Positions 25,834-35,273 are shown, counted from the first letter of the stretch. The stretch is 64,000 nt of DNA from Mucilaginibacter sp. SG564 (GCF_013149275.1 NZ_JABGNA010000001.1:496001-560000), one strand, 5' to 3'. Notes: generated from the letters alone by a model not told the origin. Made by a program: numbers and translations.

Positions 25834-28188
25834 ATGCACACAGAAGTTTTAAATATAAATAAAGATGATTGTTTTTTATGCCAGGTAGATACTTGCCTGT
25901 CATTTAATCCGTTCGTGGAGCATCTGCAAGAACGCGTACAAACTGAAAAAACACTTAAAAGTGAGTTTTACAGGTATGTATTGAATAAATTTGAAAATGA
26001 CACTTGTATAGATCTGGATATGCATCCCGAAGATGCCGAAAAGTACCGGGAAATGCTCGAACTTATCTATAGCATACTTACACCACCAATCTTAAACGAA
26101 AAAGAGTTTTTTTGGGCCCTGAGTACACCCGTGCCCGAAAAAATATTTTTCAGTACCGACGCTTTTTTCGATTTCCATTCCAGCAATCATTCCAGCCTGC
26201 ACGCTGTAAATATGACCCAGGGCGAACTGTTTAGCCAGCGCCAGAAACGGTTCATATACAACCTGATACTTGACCGGCTATACGGCTTCACAACGGTGTC
26301 GAAAAATGAATTGCTGTTTACTAATGCTGATCCCGAAACAGGGCTTTCCCGCTATTATAATATCCAAACCAATACGCAGTTTGTTAATGTGAAATTGATT
26401 GGCGAGTTACCCGAGATCAATTTTGATGCGATTGAGCCCTATATTAATGACTACGAGGGGATAGATGTTTTAGAAGACATACTGCCGCTTTCTAACTTTA
26501 AGTTTGAAGGTTTTACAGTGATAACCCTTACCGATGTAACCTTGCCTCACGCGGTTGAAAGCATCCGCAACGAGCTGGTTAACCATTCCAATAAGGAAGC
26601 CGATCAGTATGATCAGATCATCGATTCATTGAAAACGCTTTCTGAAAATTCGGCTATCGAGTTTGGTTTGCTGCCTTTTTTAACAGTCAACAATAAACTG
26701 ATATTTGATACAAACGAATGTTCGCAAAGCGTACTCATTTCATCGGCGAAGGAGTTTAGCCTGGCAGAAGAAACATTTTATGCCATTACCGACGATTATA
26801 AGCAGAATCCCAAGCCTGTATTTTTCCGGTCGCTGACTGATGAGAAGGTATCAAAGCACCCCTTCCTGAATATTTTAAAACAGGCGGGTATCAAGTCGTA
26901 CGGTATCTTCCCGGTTTATTACAATAAAAAAATGGCCGGTATTATGGAGGTTTATTCCTACCAGGAGATCGTGTTTTATGAAAAGCTGTTGTCGAAGTTA
27001 CAGGCGGCTATTCCCCTGGTAGCTCAGTTGCTGCAAAACAGCATCGACCAGTTTGCCTTCCGTATAGAAACCATTATCAAAGATAAATTTACCTCGTTAC
27101 AGCCATCGGTTCAGTGGAAATTTAACGAAGTGGCCTGGAATTATCTGAAAAAGAGCAACCGGAAAAAGAAAAACCAGGAAATAGAGACTGTAGTTTTTGA
27201 TGATGTGTATCCATTGTTTGGTGCTGTTGACATCCGCAACTCTACTATCGAACGTAATAGTGCCTTGCAGGAGGATCTAAAAGCGTTGCTAACCATTATT
27301 ATGGAAACGTTAACGGTACTAAAAAAACATATTCATCTCACACTCACCGATAGGTTGATATATAAATGTGAGGAGTGGCTGGAAAAAGTGAACGGCTTTA
27401 TAACCACCAACGATGAGTTAATGCTGGATGGTTTTCTGCGGGATGAGGTAAATCCCTTCCTTGACCATTTCCGGAAAAACTATCCGAACGAAAAAGAGGT
27501 GATCGATCGCTATTTTGATTCCCTTGGGGAAGAAAATGGCCTTTCGTATACCAACAGGCGCAACCTGGAGGCATCTATGCAACTGATCAACACTTCCATC
27601 AACCATTACCTGGAGCAGGCACAGGAAGAAGTACAGGGATCGTACCCATGCTATTTTGAAAAGTTTCGAACAGATGGGGTAGAATATGATATTTACATAG
27701 GGCAATCTATAGCGCCAGACAAGGCATTTGATGTGCTGTATTTAAAGAATATTCGCTTGTGGCAGCTCAAGTCAATGGCCGAAATAGCCAGGCTTACCCA
27801 TAGCTTAACCGATCAGCTTTCAAGGCCTTTGCAAACTACGCAATTGATATTTATACACTCAAATCCTATCGATATCAGCTTCAGGAACGATGAAAGGCGC
27901 TTTGATGTGGAAGGGGCTTATAACATTCGGTACGAGGTGGTCAAAAAACGCATTGATAAGGTTTTAATAGCCGGCACTATTGAACGTTTAACCCAGCCCG
28001 GCAAAATAGCCCTGGTTTATTTTAACCAGACAGAAGCGGCCGAATACATGGAATATATTAAATACCTGCAGGAAGAAAATATATTGCTGGATGACCTGGA
28101 AGAGCTTGAATTGGAGGAATTGCAGGGTGTTACCGGCTTAAAAGCACTAAGGGTTGGTGTTAATTACGAAATAGCTTTAGAAAAATAA
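25834..28188 (+). CDS. Large GAF-like cytoplasmic protein of unknown role
   Basis: A 784-residue soluble protein without signal or membrane segments. The middle (~225-410) reads like a GAF sensor ('FAEETFYAI'-type start, 'KSYGIFPVYYNKKMAGIMEV', long helix into 'QAAIPLVAQLLQNSI'). Next comes 'VVFDDVYPLFGAVDIRNSTI', which recalls the 'LFADIRGST' motif of class III nucleotide cyclases but lacks the rest of that domain. The C-terminal part is mostly helical and ends in a Leu/Glu-rich stretch. Proteins of this length and order occur widely in Bacteroidota under the name GAF domain protein; their function is not known to me. It may be cotranscribed with the barrel gene 53 bases downstream. Confidence 0.65.
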   Translation: MHTEVLNINKDDCFLCQVDTCLSFNPFVEHLQERVQTEKTLKSEFYRYVLNKFENDTCIDLDMHPEDAEKYREMLELIYSILTPPILNEKEFFWALSTPVPEKIFFSTDAFFDFHSSNHSSLHAVNMTQGELFSQRQKRFIYNLILDRLYGFTTVSKNELLFTNADPETGLSRYYNIQTNTQFVNVKLIGELPEINFDAIEPYINDYEGIDVLEDILPLSNFKFEGFTVITLTDVTLPHAVESIRNELVNHSNKEADQYDQIIDSLKTLSENSAIEFGLLPFLTVNNKLIFDTNECSQSVLISSAKEFSLAEETFYAITDDYKQNPKPVFFRSLTDEKVSKHPFLNILKQAGIKSYGIFPVYYNKKMAGIMEVYSYQEIVFYEKLLSKLQAAIPLVAQLLQNSIDQFAFRIETIIKDKFTSLQPSVQWKFNEVAWNYLKKSNRKKKNQEIETVVFDDVYPLFGAVDIRNSTIERNSALQEDLKALLTIIMETLTVLKKHIHLTLTDRLIYKCEEWLEKVNGFITTNDELMLDGFLRDEVNPFLDHFRKNYPNEKEVIDRYFDSLGEENGLSYTNRRNLEASMQLINTSINHYLEQAQEEVQGSYPCYFEKFRTDGVEYDIYIGQSIAPDKAFDVLYLKNIRLWQLKSMAEIARLTHSLTDQLSRPLQTTQLIFIHSNPIDISFRNDERRFDVEGAYNIRYEVVKKRIDKVLIAGTIERLTQPGKIALVYFNQTEAAEYMEYIKYLQEENILLDDLEELELEELQGVTGLKALRVGVNYEIALEK

Positions 28189-28241
28189 AACTATTTTTGT
28201 AATATACAATGGTTCTACTATTGCTAAACAAAAACCATATC

Positions 28242-30830
28242 ATGCGGCCTGCTAAAAACGTGTTTAAATTATTATTCCTGTTTTTAACGGGAGTTGTCCT
28301 GTTAGGTCCGCAATGCTTAAAAGCACAGGTTACCGGCGATAGCATAAAACTGGCCATAGAACCCACCTATAATGATGTAAGCGGAACCCACCGGTTTTTC
28401 CTGGGCGAAAATTACCGGAAACTTTGGGCCGCACCTGTTAAGCTTCCCATATTTCATATCGCTACAGAAAAAGGCGGCTTAAAAATTCTGCAAAAGGGCG
28501 GAGGGCAGCAAACCAAATCATTGCGATTGGAAGACCCTACCGGTCAGCAATGGGTATTGCGTACCATTCAAAAATACCCGGAGAAGGGTTTACCTGTTGA
28601 TCTTAGGCCTACGGTAGCCAAAGATATACTGCAGGATCAGGTATCGGCAGCACATCCGTTCTCGGCGCTTACGGTACCGCCACTGGCACAAGCATTGGGT
28701 GTGCCGCACTCCAACCCCAAAGTAGTTTATGTGCCAGATGACCTGGCCCTGGGCGATTACCGGAAAGATTTTGCCAACCAGGTTTTCTTATTTGAAGAAC
28801 GCGAGCCCCTTGATGCCGACAAGACGGACAATACCCTAAAAGTACAGCGGAAACTGCAGGAAGATAATGATAACCGGGTTAACGAAAAAACGGTTTTAAG
28901 GGCACGCCTGCTGGATATGCTCCTGGGCGATTGGGACAGGCACGAAGACCAGTGGCGCTGGGAAAAGATTGATGGCAAGCACGAAACCATTTATGAACCT
29001 GTGCCGCGCGACCGTGACCAGGTGTATTACAAAACATCGGGTGTGTTACCCTGGATAGTAGCCCATCAATGGTTAAAATCAAAGTTTCAGGGGTATAGCA
29101 ACGAGATTAGAGATATCAACGGCTGGAACTTTAATGCCCGTTATTTCGACCGTTACTTTTTAAACCAGTTAAGCGAAGATGACTGGAAGGAGCAGATCAG
29201 CTTTGTACAATCGAAATTAACGGATGAGCTGATCAACAAGGCTATGAAACTGATGCCCGATACGATCTATCAGCTTTCTGGTAAAGAGATAGCCGCAAAA
29301 ATGATAGCCCGCAGGAATGGACTTGCCAAACAAGCGCTGGAATACTATCGTTTTATATCTCGTGAGGTAGAGATCCCGGCGAGTGATAAAACGGATCAGT
29401 TCACCATTCACAACGAAGCGGATGGTAATTTAACCGTAACGGTTAACAAGATCAAAAAGGATGGCAGCATCGATAAAGTAACCTATCACCGTACATTTAC
29501 ACCTTCGGTAACCAAAGAAGTCAGGCTATATGGTTTCGCCGGTGATGATGTGTTTTCAGTTACCGGCAGCCAGCCTTCGCCCATCAAAGTGCGTATGGTA
29601 GGTGGGGATGGTATGGATAGTTTTGCTGTAAACGATAGTTTGCATAATAAGCGCAATTTATATATTTACGACCGATCCGATCAGCAGAATAAGTTACCGC
29701 TGTTATCCCAGGCAAAAAATAAAACCTCAACGGATACCGCTGTAAATAGTTACGATAAAACCAGCTATAAATTCGACCGTTTTGAGCCCATTATTTTAGC
29801 TAACTACAGCAATGATATCGGCGTATTGCTTATAGGTGGTTTTTCGTATGAAAAACATGGTTTCCGGAAAGAGCCTTATTCTTTTAGGGAGGAATTTTTA
29901 ACCAACTATTCGCTCGCGCGGAAATCATTATTGTTTACCTATGTAGCCGAATGGAAAAAGCTGATAGGCAATAATGATTTTGGTATCAATATACTGTCGC
30001 GGGGGCCAAACAACCTCAGTAACTTTTTTGGGATAGGTAATAATACCGTTTTTGAAAATAAGGATGACCATAAGATATCTTACTATCGTAACCGCTATGA
30101 TTATGTTACCGGCGATGTTTCGTTACATCATACTTATGGCAACTGGCGCATAAGCGCAGGCATAGCCGGGCAGTTTTATAATAGCCAGGCATCCAACAAC
30201 GATGAGCGTTTTTTGAATGATTATAACCGGGCATATCCCAATGAAAAAGTATTTGGCACCAAGGTTTATGGCGGAGTAACAGCAAATGCCAGGTTGGATA
30301 CGCGTAATAAATTGATTATCCCTACACAAGGGGTCTTATGGAATACAACCATCAGCGGTTTTTCGGGTGGTGGCGCTGGTAGTCACAATACTTATGGGCA
30401 GGTCTTGTCCGAGTTTAGCTTTTACTTAAATCCCGACAGGGATTCTGTTTTGGTGATAGCTAACCGCACCGGCTTAGGTACAACCGTAGGCGATGCAGCT
30501 TATTTTCAATTGATGAAACTCGGCGGGGCGCAAAATTTCAGGGGTTTCCATACCAACAGGTTTACCGGTAAAACCATCGCCTACAATAACCTGGAGCTCC
30601 GTTTAAAAGTGCTCGACTTTAGCTCATACCTGTTACCAGGCTCCTTAGGCATTATCGGATTTAACGATGTAGGGCGGGTTTGGCAACCAGGTGAATCATC
30701 CGACCAATGGCATGATGGTTACGGAGGCGGTATCTACCTGATACCCGCTCAACTGGTACTGATTGAAGGGGTGGTTGGTTTTTCCAAAGAAGGCGCTTTG
30801 CCCTATATATCGATAGGTTTCAGGTTTTAA
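28242..30830 (+). CDS. BamA/TamA-type outer-membrane protein with kinase-like region
   Basis: An 862-residue protein; the ATG at 28242 gives a normal signal peptide (cleavage near CLKAQ). Residues ~30-380 are a globular region with 'LRLEDPTGQQWVLRTIQKYP', a helix-rich stretch, then 'LLGDWDRHEDQWRW' (Asp232-Arg-His) and 'PVPRDRDQVYY' (Asp257, Asp259). That order resembles the catalytic DRH and metal-binding Asp of HipA/Fam20/PI-kinase-like folds. Residues ~540-862 are a surface-antigen (D15/BamA-like) barrel, with 'LGGAQNFRGFHTNRF' and a terminal 'YISIGFRF'. The same front domain occurs, as I recall, in longer Bacteroidota proteins that start with a metallophosphoesterase. Kinase activity is a hypothesis only. 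Confidence 0.72.
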   Translation: MRPAKNVFKLLFLFLTGVVLLGPQCLKAQVTGDSIKLAIEPTYNDVSGTHRFFLGENYRKLWAAPVKLPIFHIATEKGGLKILQKGGGQQTKSLRLEDPTGQQWVLRTIQKYPEKGLPVDLRPTVAKDILQDQVSAAHPFSALTVPPLAQALGVPHSNPKVVYVPDDLALGDYRKDFANQVFLFEEREPLDADKTDNTLKVQRKLQEDNDNRVNEKTVLRARLLDMLLGDWDRHEDQWRWEKIDGKHETIYEPVPRDRDQVYYKTSGVLPWIVAHQWLKSKFQGYSNEIRDINGWNFNARYFDRYFLNQLSEDDWKEQISFVQSKLTDELINKAMKLMPDTIYQLSGKEIAAKMIARRNGLAKQALEYYRFISREVEIPASDKTDQFTIHNEADGNLTVTVNKIKKDGSIDKVTYHRTFTPSVTKEVRLYGFAGDDVFSVTGSQPSPIKVRMVGGDGMDSFAVNDSLHNKRNLYIYDRSDQQNKLPLLSQAKNKTSTDTAVNSYDKTSYKFDRFEPIILANYSNDIGVLLIGGFSYEKHGFRKEPYSFREEFLTNYSLARKSLLFTYVAEWKKLIGNNDFGINILSRGPNNLSNFFGIGNNTVFENKDDHKISYYRNRYDYVTGDVSLHHTYGNWRISAGIAGQFYNSQASNNDERFLNDYNRAYPNEKVFGTKVYGGVTANARLDTRNKLIIPTQGVLWNTTISGFSGGGAGSHNTYGQVLSEFSFYLNPDRDSVLVIANRTGLGTTVGDAAYFQLMKLGGAQNFRGFHTNRFTGKTIAYNNLELRLKVLDFSSYLLPGSLGIIGFNDVGRVWQPGESSDQWHDGYGGGIYLIPAQLVLIEGVVGFSKEGALPYISIGFRF

Positions 30831-30841
30831 ATAGACATTCT

Positions 30842-31105
30842 AAAGACTTCGTAAGTCTTTACCCATCATTTTATAAAATAACAAGAGAATAAAAACAGAT
30901 AACGTTTGGGATGAATTGACACTTAACCGGTAATATTTATGCAAAAAGTGGGTTTACACATTTTTTGCATAAATTTAAATAAGTACTTGATTATCAAATA
31001 TATAAGTCAATGTAAACCGTGAAAAGTGTAAACCATGTAAACCCACTTTTTGGGGTAATAAAGTGATTTTAAGACTTACGAAGTTTTTAAAACTTCGTAA
31101 GTCTT
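30842..31105. repeat. Nested palindromic intergenic repeat
   Basis: This gap between convergent genes is almost all repeats. Its ends carry ACTTCGTAAGTCTTT hairpins: AAAGACTT/AAGTCTTT at 30842-30860 and a perfect 17-base-arm palindrome at 31071-31105. Inside, AAAAAGTGGGTTTACA (30943-30958) is matched exactly by its reverse complement at 31036-31051, and TGTAAACC occurs three times within 31010-31045. The layout suggests a small mobile or REP-like element; the end hairpins could terminate both flanking genes. Confidence 0.65.
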
Positions 31106-31117
31106 TCTCTTAAAAGT

Positions 31118-32290
31118 TTAGAGTAAAAGAATATCTATCTGATGCGCATGCACCATATTTACTACCGGAGACCAGGCGAAAACCGTAAACCTGCCATCTT
31201 GCGAGGCTACCAGCGCTATGGCATCCTTTTGATCAAATACAAACTGAGCAGCCGATAAATGCCTTGTGCCTCCATTTTGTGCCGGGTGGATGATTTGGGT
31301 AGAGCAGCCAACTACTGGCTCTGTAACAATAATTTCCTCAACGCGAACGCTTTTAGATGATCGGCCTATCTTGGCTCCGAATGCCAGCAATTCGTGTTTG
31401 TCGTTGATCACAGTAGCTCCATCTATAGAGGTTAAGCCACCAATGGTATCTACCGCACGGCGCAGCTTTTCCTGCCAGGAGGTATGGTATTTTTCGATGC
31501 CCTCGTGTATCATCAGATCGGTAAGACCAGAGAAGGCTGGGGATACCGGGTAAGATATCGGTGTAATGATCGATTCCCTCCAGTCGTCGTTCCCGGAAGG
31601 TACTACCAGCAAGATCCCGCCACGACGGTGAGCTTGCATAGAAGCAGCCAGCTGTACCAATACATTCACCGGGTCGTTCCACAACGATGGCAGGGTAAAA
31701 TCAAGCATGGAAGTGAGTATAGTAGGGCAATCGGACAAGGTTGAACCCTGCTCATCTACCACCTTGATGTCATCACCTTTTAAAATAGCGATGTTTACAA
31801 ATTTGCCAAAACCATCGACTCTGCGGTGCTTGATCACCAGCAGGCCCGGTTCTATAACTTCCAATACAAAACAATAAGCGGGTATGGCTAAAGTGGTTCC
31901 CCAAACGTAAAGTCCATCATCATCAATCCACACACCTAAATGGATGCCTGGTTGCTGAACCGCAGATGCAAACTTGGTGAGAATATTGGGAGCGAGCGGT
32001 ATTTTATGACCAAACAGCAAAGGCTGCCCGGCACTTTCAGGCGGCAGAAATGCTAAAGTAAACTTTGGCGAATAGCCCTCTTCACGCCGCAAACTTGCCC
32101 AAAAGGCTATATCAATTATATTTTCAATGGTGTTGATATCAGGAGTAGGGGCGGCAACGTCTTCCGTATCGGCATTAGCATTCACTAACGAATGAAAATA
32201 TTTAAAATGCCTTTCAATGGCAGGCGCTACAACCCTGGCAGCTTTATAAGTAGGTTCTGAAGTGGTGCTGCTGGTTTTCATTTTTTTCAA
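31118..32290 (-). CDS. DACNV sensor/diadenylate-cyclase-like protein
   Basis: A 390-residue soluble protein. The C-terminal ~130 residues resemble the DAC (DisA_N) domain: Asp290-Gly-Ala in 'TSIDGATVI', then 'GGTRHLSAAQFVFDQKDA' (Arg343-His344) and 'ALVASQDGRFTVF'. Canonical DAC proteins read RHR at this point; here the third residue is Leu. The N-terminal ~250 residues fit the DACNV-type sensor described with such domains. If active it would make cyclic di-AMP from two ATP; the changed RHR motif makes loss or change of activity possible. It has its own strong promoter and converges on the barrel gene across a repeat-filled gap. Confidence 0.7.
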   Translation of the reverse strand: MKKMKTSSTTSEPTYKAARVVAPAIERHFKYFHSLVNANADTEDVAAPTPDINTIENIIDIAFWASLRREEGYSPKFTLAFLPPESAGQPLLFGHKIPLAPNILTKFASAVQQPGIHLGVWIDDDGLYVWGTTLAIPAYCFVLEVIEPGLLVIKHRRVDGFGKFVNIAILKGDDIKVVDEQGSTLSDCPTILTSMLDFTLPSLWNDPVNVLVQLAASMQAHRRGGILLVVPSGNDDWRESIITPISYPVSPAFSGLTDLMIHEGIEKYHTSWQEKLRRAVDTIGGLTSIDGATVINDKHELLAFGAKIGRSSKSVRVEEIIVTEPVVGCSTQIIHPAQNGGTRHLSAAQFVFDQKDAIALVASQDGRFTVFAWSPVVNMVHAHQIDILLL

Positions 32291-32311
32291 ATAGAGGGCT
32301 TGTTATCTTAC

Positions 32312-32343
32312 CAAAAATAACGCTATTTACCTGCCATCACAAA
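32312..32343 (-). promoter_or_regulatory. Promoter of the DACNV gene
   Basis: On the minus strand TTTG (32340-32343) and TATTTTTG (32312-32319) are 20 bases apart, a full match to the Bacteroidota promoter consensus. Predicted start is near 32305, about 15 bases before the ATG at 32290. Confidence 0.65.
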
Positions 32344-32445
32344 CAAATAGCTCAAAATTGCAATTAACGGATAATTCTGTTTTAGTAAAGTAATATCTTA
32401 ATTTTATAATCAGGAGCATCGTCTTTATATTGATATTTGTATGTT

Positions 32446-33030
32446 ATGTACCAAACGCTGTTACAATATATTATTGATTACTCGCTAATGCAAGTATCAG
32501 ATCAGGAATTTAAACTGATACAGGCAGCTTTCAAACCCAAAAAACTGCGTAAAAAACAATACCTGCTGCAGGAGGGCGATGTGTGTAAATATCTTTCATT
32601 TATAGCCAAAGGCGCAATGCGGCAGTATGTTGTTGATGATAAAGGCGTTGAACATATTGTACGCTTTGGTATTGAGCGCTGGTGGATGGCCGATTATGAA
32701 AGTTTTACCACCAAAACGCCCTGCAGTTATGATATTGATGCTATTGAAGATACCGAGCTCTTTCAGATCAGCAGCGAACATCTGGAGGAGTTAAAGGAGA
32801 AAGTTCCGGCTATTGACGCCATGATCGAAAAAATGAACCAGCGGAGTTACGTGTCTCATCAAAAACGCATCCGCTCATCCATCAGTCAAACTGCAGAAGA
32901 GCGCTTTACCGATTTAATGAATACTTACCCCGAATTTTTGCAGCGTTTTCCTCAAAGTATGATCGCCTCTTACCTGGGCATTTCTCCCGAGACATTAAGC
33001 CGTATACGTAAGCAAATGACTTTGAAGTAA
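32446..33030 (+). CDS. Crp/Fnr family transcriptional regulator
   Basis: A 194-residue regulator; the ATG at 32446 is chosen over an in-frame TTG at 32437. Residues ~15-120 are a cyclic-nucleotide-binding-like beta roll ('KKQYLLQEGDVCKYLSFIAK', 'GAMRQYVVDDKGVEHIVRFG') without the Arg-Ser pocket of cAMP-binding CRP, so its ligand is open. The C-terminal helix-turn-helix reads 'FPQSMIASYLGISPETLSRI'. Members of this Bacteroidota subgroup often control a neighbouring carrier or oxidoreductase. Here the next gene, an MFS carrier 50 bases downstream, is the obvious candidate target. Confidence 0.88.
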   Translation: MYQTLLQYIIDYSLMQVSDQEFKLIQAAFKPKKLRKKQYLLQEGDVCKYLSFIAKGAMRQYVVDDKGVEHIVRFGIERWWMADYESFTTKTPCSYDIDAIEDTELFQISSEHLEELKEKVPAIDAMIEKMNQRSYVSHQKRIRSSISQTAEERFTDLMNTYPEFLQRFPQSMIASYLGISPETLSRIRKQMTLK

Positions 33031-33080
33031 TAGTACCCCCGCTTGCAAATTATCCATACTTTTGCCACTTTAATACAGGT

Positions 33081-34250
33081 ATGGATCAGCTCACAACTCC
33101 GGGGAAATTGAAATTGCGAATTGCCTGCGGGGTATTCTTTTTTATTTCGGGGTTTGGATATTCATCGTGGGCTTCACGTATCCCATCCATACAGCAACAA
33201 TTACACTTGAACGAAGGCCAGTTGGGGGCCGTATTATTTGCCCTGCCTATAGGCTTAATGCTTACTATCCCTATAACTGCAAAAATGTTAAAGCATTTCA
33301 GCAGCCGGAGTATTATGCTGGTGGGCGCTATCGCTTTTAATCTTTTACTGTGTTTACCTGGTTTTACAGCCTATATATGGCAACTGCTAGTATTGCTGTT
33401 TTTCTTTGGTTCTGCACGTAACATATTCAATCTTTCGGTAAACGCCCAGGCGGTGAGTGTACAGGGCTTTTATGACCGGTCTATCATGGTTACGTTTCAC
33501 GGTATCTGGAGTATGGCTGGGTTTGCCGGCGCTGCTGTGGGATATTTGATGGTATCTTATAATGTAGCCCCTTCTTACCACTTATTGTTTGTTGGAATCA
33601 GCATGATCATTATCACACTGATCTTTTACCCGCATGCTTATTATGAAAAGCCGGTTAATAAGATCAATCGCTCGGTTTTTACCTTGCCCGATAAACACCT
33701 GATCAAATTCTCGCTGATCTGCTTTGCATCCATGGCCTGTGAGAATACCATGTATGATTGGAGCGGTATCTATTTTCAAAAAGTGCTTCATGCTTCAAAA
33801 CCAGCGGCAACGGCTGCATTTGTAGTATATATGGTATCTATGACCATCGGCCGGTTTACCGGGGATAAGCTTGTGGCATCGGCAGGTATAAAAAAAGTGC
33901 TTAGTTTTAGCGGTATTTTGATATTGACTGGTTTGTTGTTTTCTGTCCTTTTACCATATAGTTATACAGTATATGTGGGTTATGCGATGGTGGGGATGGG
34001 GGTATCCTGCGTGGTACCGTTAGTGTTCAGTATGGCGGGCAAATCGCAAAGTATGAATACAGGGCAGGCGTTGGCCGCTATATCAACAGTAGGCTATCTG
34101 GGCTTTTTGATCATACCACCGGCGGTAGGTTTTATAGCGCAAGCGGCAGGATTACGCTGGGCCTTTGGTATTGTGGCTGGTTTCGGGGCCTTGATCATTG
34201 TTATGGTATCAAAGCTTAAACCGCAAGCCGAAGCTGTGGTTACATCCTAA
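33081..34250 (+). CDS. MFS transporter, YbjJ-like
   Basis: A 389-residue inner-membrane carrier with about 12 hydrophobic segments. The opening 'GFGYSSWASRIPSIQQQLHL' with 'NEGQLGAVLFALPIG' is typical of the YbjJ-type MFS subfamily, and 'MTIGRFTGDKLV' lies at the start of the second half. The substrate is unknown. A TACTTTTG box at 33057-33064 sits 16 bases before the ATG and could be its -7 element, though no TTTG partner is at the right distance. It follows a Crp-type regulator that may control it. Confidence 0.85.
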   Translation: MDQLTTPGKLKLRIACGVFFFISGFGYSSWASRIPSIQQQLHLNEGQLGAVLFALPIGLMLTIPITAKMLKHFSSRSIMLVGAIAFNLLLCLPGFTAYIWQLLVLLFFFGSARNIFNLSVNAQAVSVQGFYDRSIMVTFHGIWSMAGFAGAAVGYLMVSYNVAPSYHLLFVGISMIIITLIFYPHAYYEKPVNKINRSVFTLPDKHLIKFSLICFASMACENTMYDWSGIYFQKVLHASKPAATAAFVVYMVSMTIGRFTGDKLVASAGIKKVLSFSGILILTGLLFSVLLPYSYTVYVGYAMVGMGVSCVVPLVFSMAGKSQSMNTGQALAAISTVGYLGFLIIPPAVGFIAQAAGLRWAFGIVAGFGALIIVMVSKLKPQAEAVVTS

Positions 34251-34346
34251 ACTCTTGATAAATGTCAAGGTAATTTTTTGCTTTATATCATTTAGCAGCT
34301 TTTGGGCTTATCTCACCTTTGCTATGTAAATAAAAACATAGCAATA

Positions 34347-35210
34347 ATGAAAAAGATAGTTTTAGTAACCGGAACCAGTACAGGATTCGGCAAATTAATA
34401 ACCCAAACGTTATCAAAAGAAGGCCATACTGTAATAGCCGCCATGCGCGGAGTGAATGATAAGAACCAGGCGGTTGCCCGGGAGCTCGCTGCATTGCCCG
34501 GTGTTGATGTGGTTGAGCTTGATGTAACGAGTGATACCTCTGTGCAGGAAGCATTTGCAAAAAGCCTTGCTAAATATGGCCATATTAATGTATTGGTGAA
34601 TAATGCGGGTTTAGCCGGTTTTGGTGTAACCGAAGCCTATACGCTTGACCAGGTAAGACGCCTGTTCGAGGTGAATTTCTATGGCGTGTTGCGCACTTAT
34701 AATGCGGTGCTGCCATCTATGCGAGCGCGTAAAGATGGGCTGATCATTAACCTTTCAACCGGAGCCAGCGGTTTTACTTTGCCTTTTATGGTGCCTTATA
34801 TGGCTTCTAAATTTGCCATGGAGGCCCTTACCGAAGGTTTTCAGCATGAGTTAAAAGATTACGGTATCGAAAACGTATCTATCCAAAGCGGGGTATATCC
34901 AACCGAAATGAATACCGGCGTTAAGCCCGGGGTTAATGCCGATAAGGAAGATATTATAGCAGCTTATGGAAGTGTCGCTGTAGACACTTTTAACGCTATG
35001 GGTACAGCGCTGTTTGGCAAAATGGCCGAGTTTAAAATGGATCCGCAAACCATAGCCGATGGTGTGTTGGAATTGATCAATAAAGAGAAAGGTACACGCC
35101 CCTTACGTTTTCCATTGGACGCCGTTGCACAGGGTACAGATCATGAGTTTGTAAAATCTCGTGCGGAGATCAAAGACAGATGGGCCAATAAATATGGATT
35201 TAACCTATAA
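34347..35210 (+). CDS. Short-chain dehydrogenase/reductase
   Basis: A 287-residue cytoplasmic SDR; the ATG at 34347 directly precedes 'MKKIVLVTGTSTGFGKLITQ', the TGxxxGxG cofactor site. 'NVLVNNAGLAG' and the catalytic set Ser in 'INLSTGASG', Tyr and Lys in 'PYMASK' are intact. The lack of an Asp at the end of the second strand ('AAMRG') suggests NADP preference. The substrate cannot be predicted. A terminator-like hairpin follows at 35223, and a DinB gene starts 63 bases after the stop. Confidence 0.9.
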   Translation: MKKIVLVTGTSTGFGKLITQTLSKEGHTVIAAMRGVNDKNQAVARELAALPGVDVVELDVTSDTSVQEAFAKSLAKYGHINVLVNNAGLAGFGVTEAYTLDQVRRLFEVNFYGVLRTYNAVLPSMRARKDGLIINLSTGASGFTLPFMVPYMASKFAMEALTEGFQHELKDYGIENVSIQSGVYPTEMNTGVKPGVNADKEDIIAAYGSVAVDTFNAMGTALFGKMAEFKMDPQTIADGVLELINKEKGTRPLRFPLDAVAQGTDHEFVKSRAEIKDRWANKYGFNL

Positions 35211-35222
35211 TTGCATCAAATT

Positions 35223-35251
35223 AAAAGTCCGGTAAAAAACGCCGGGCTTTT
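35223..35251 (+). terminator. Terminator after the SDR gene
   Basis: AAAAGTCCGG pairs with CCGGGCTTTT (one G-U) around a 9-base loop, 12 bases after the stop at 35210, with the U-rich end in the 3' arm. It lies 22 bases before the DinB start, so read-through may be partial. Confidence 0.7.
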
Positions 35252-35273
35252 ACTCATCAAAAACCACCACAAC

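Noticed and set aside
33057-33064. TACTTTTG as a full promoter of the MFS gene
   Set aside because: Only the -7 box fits; the nearest TTTG is 32 bases upstream, outside the usual 19-21 spacing. Mentioned under the gene but not listed as a promoter.
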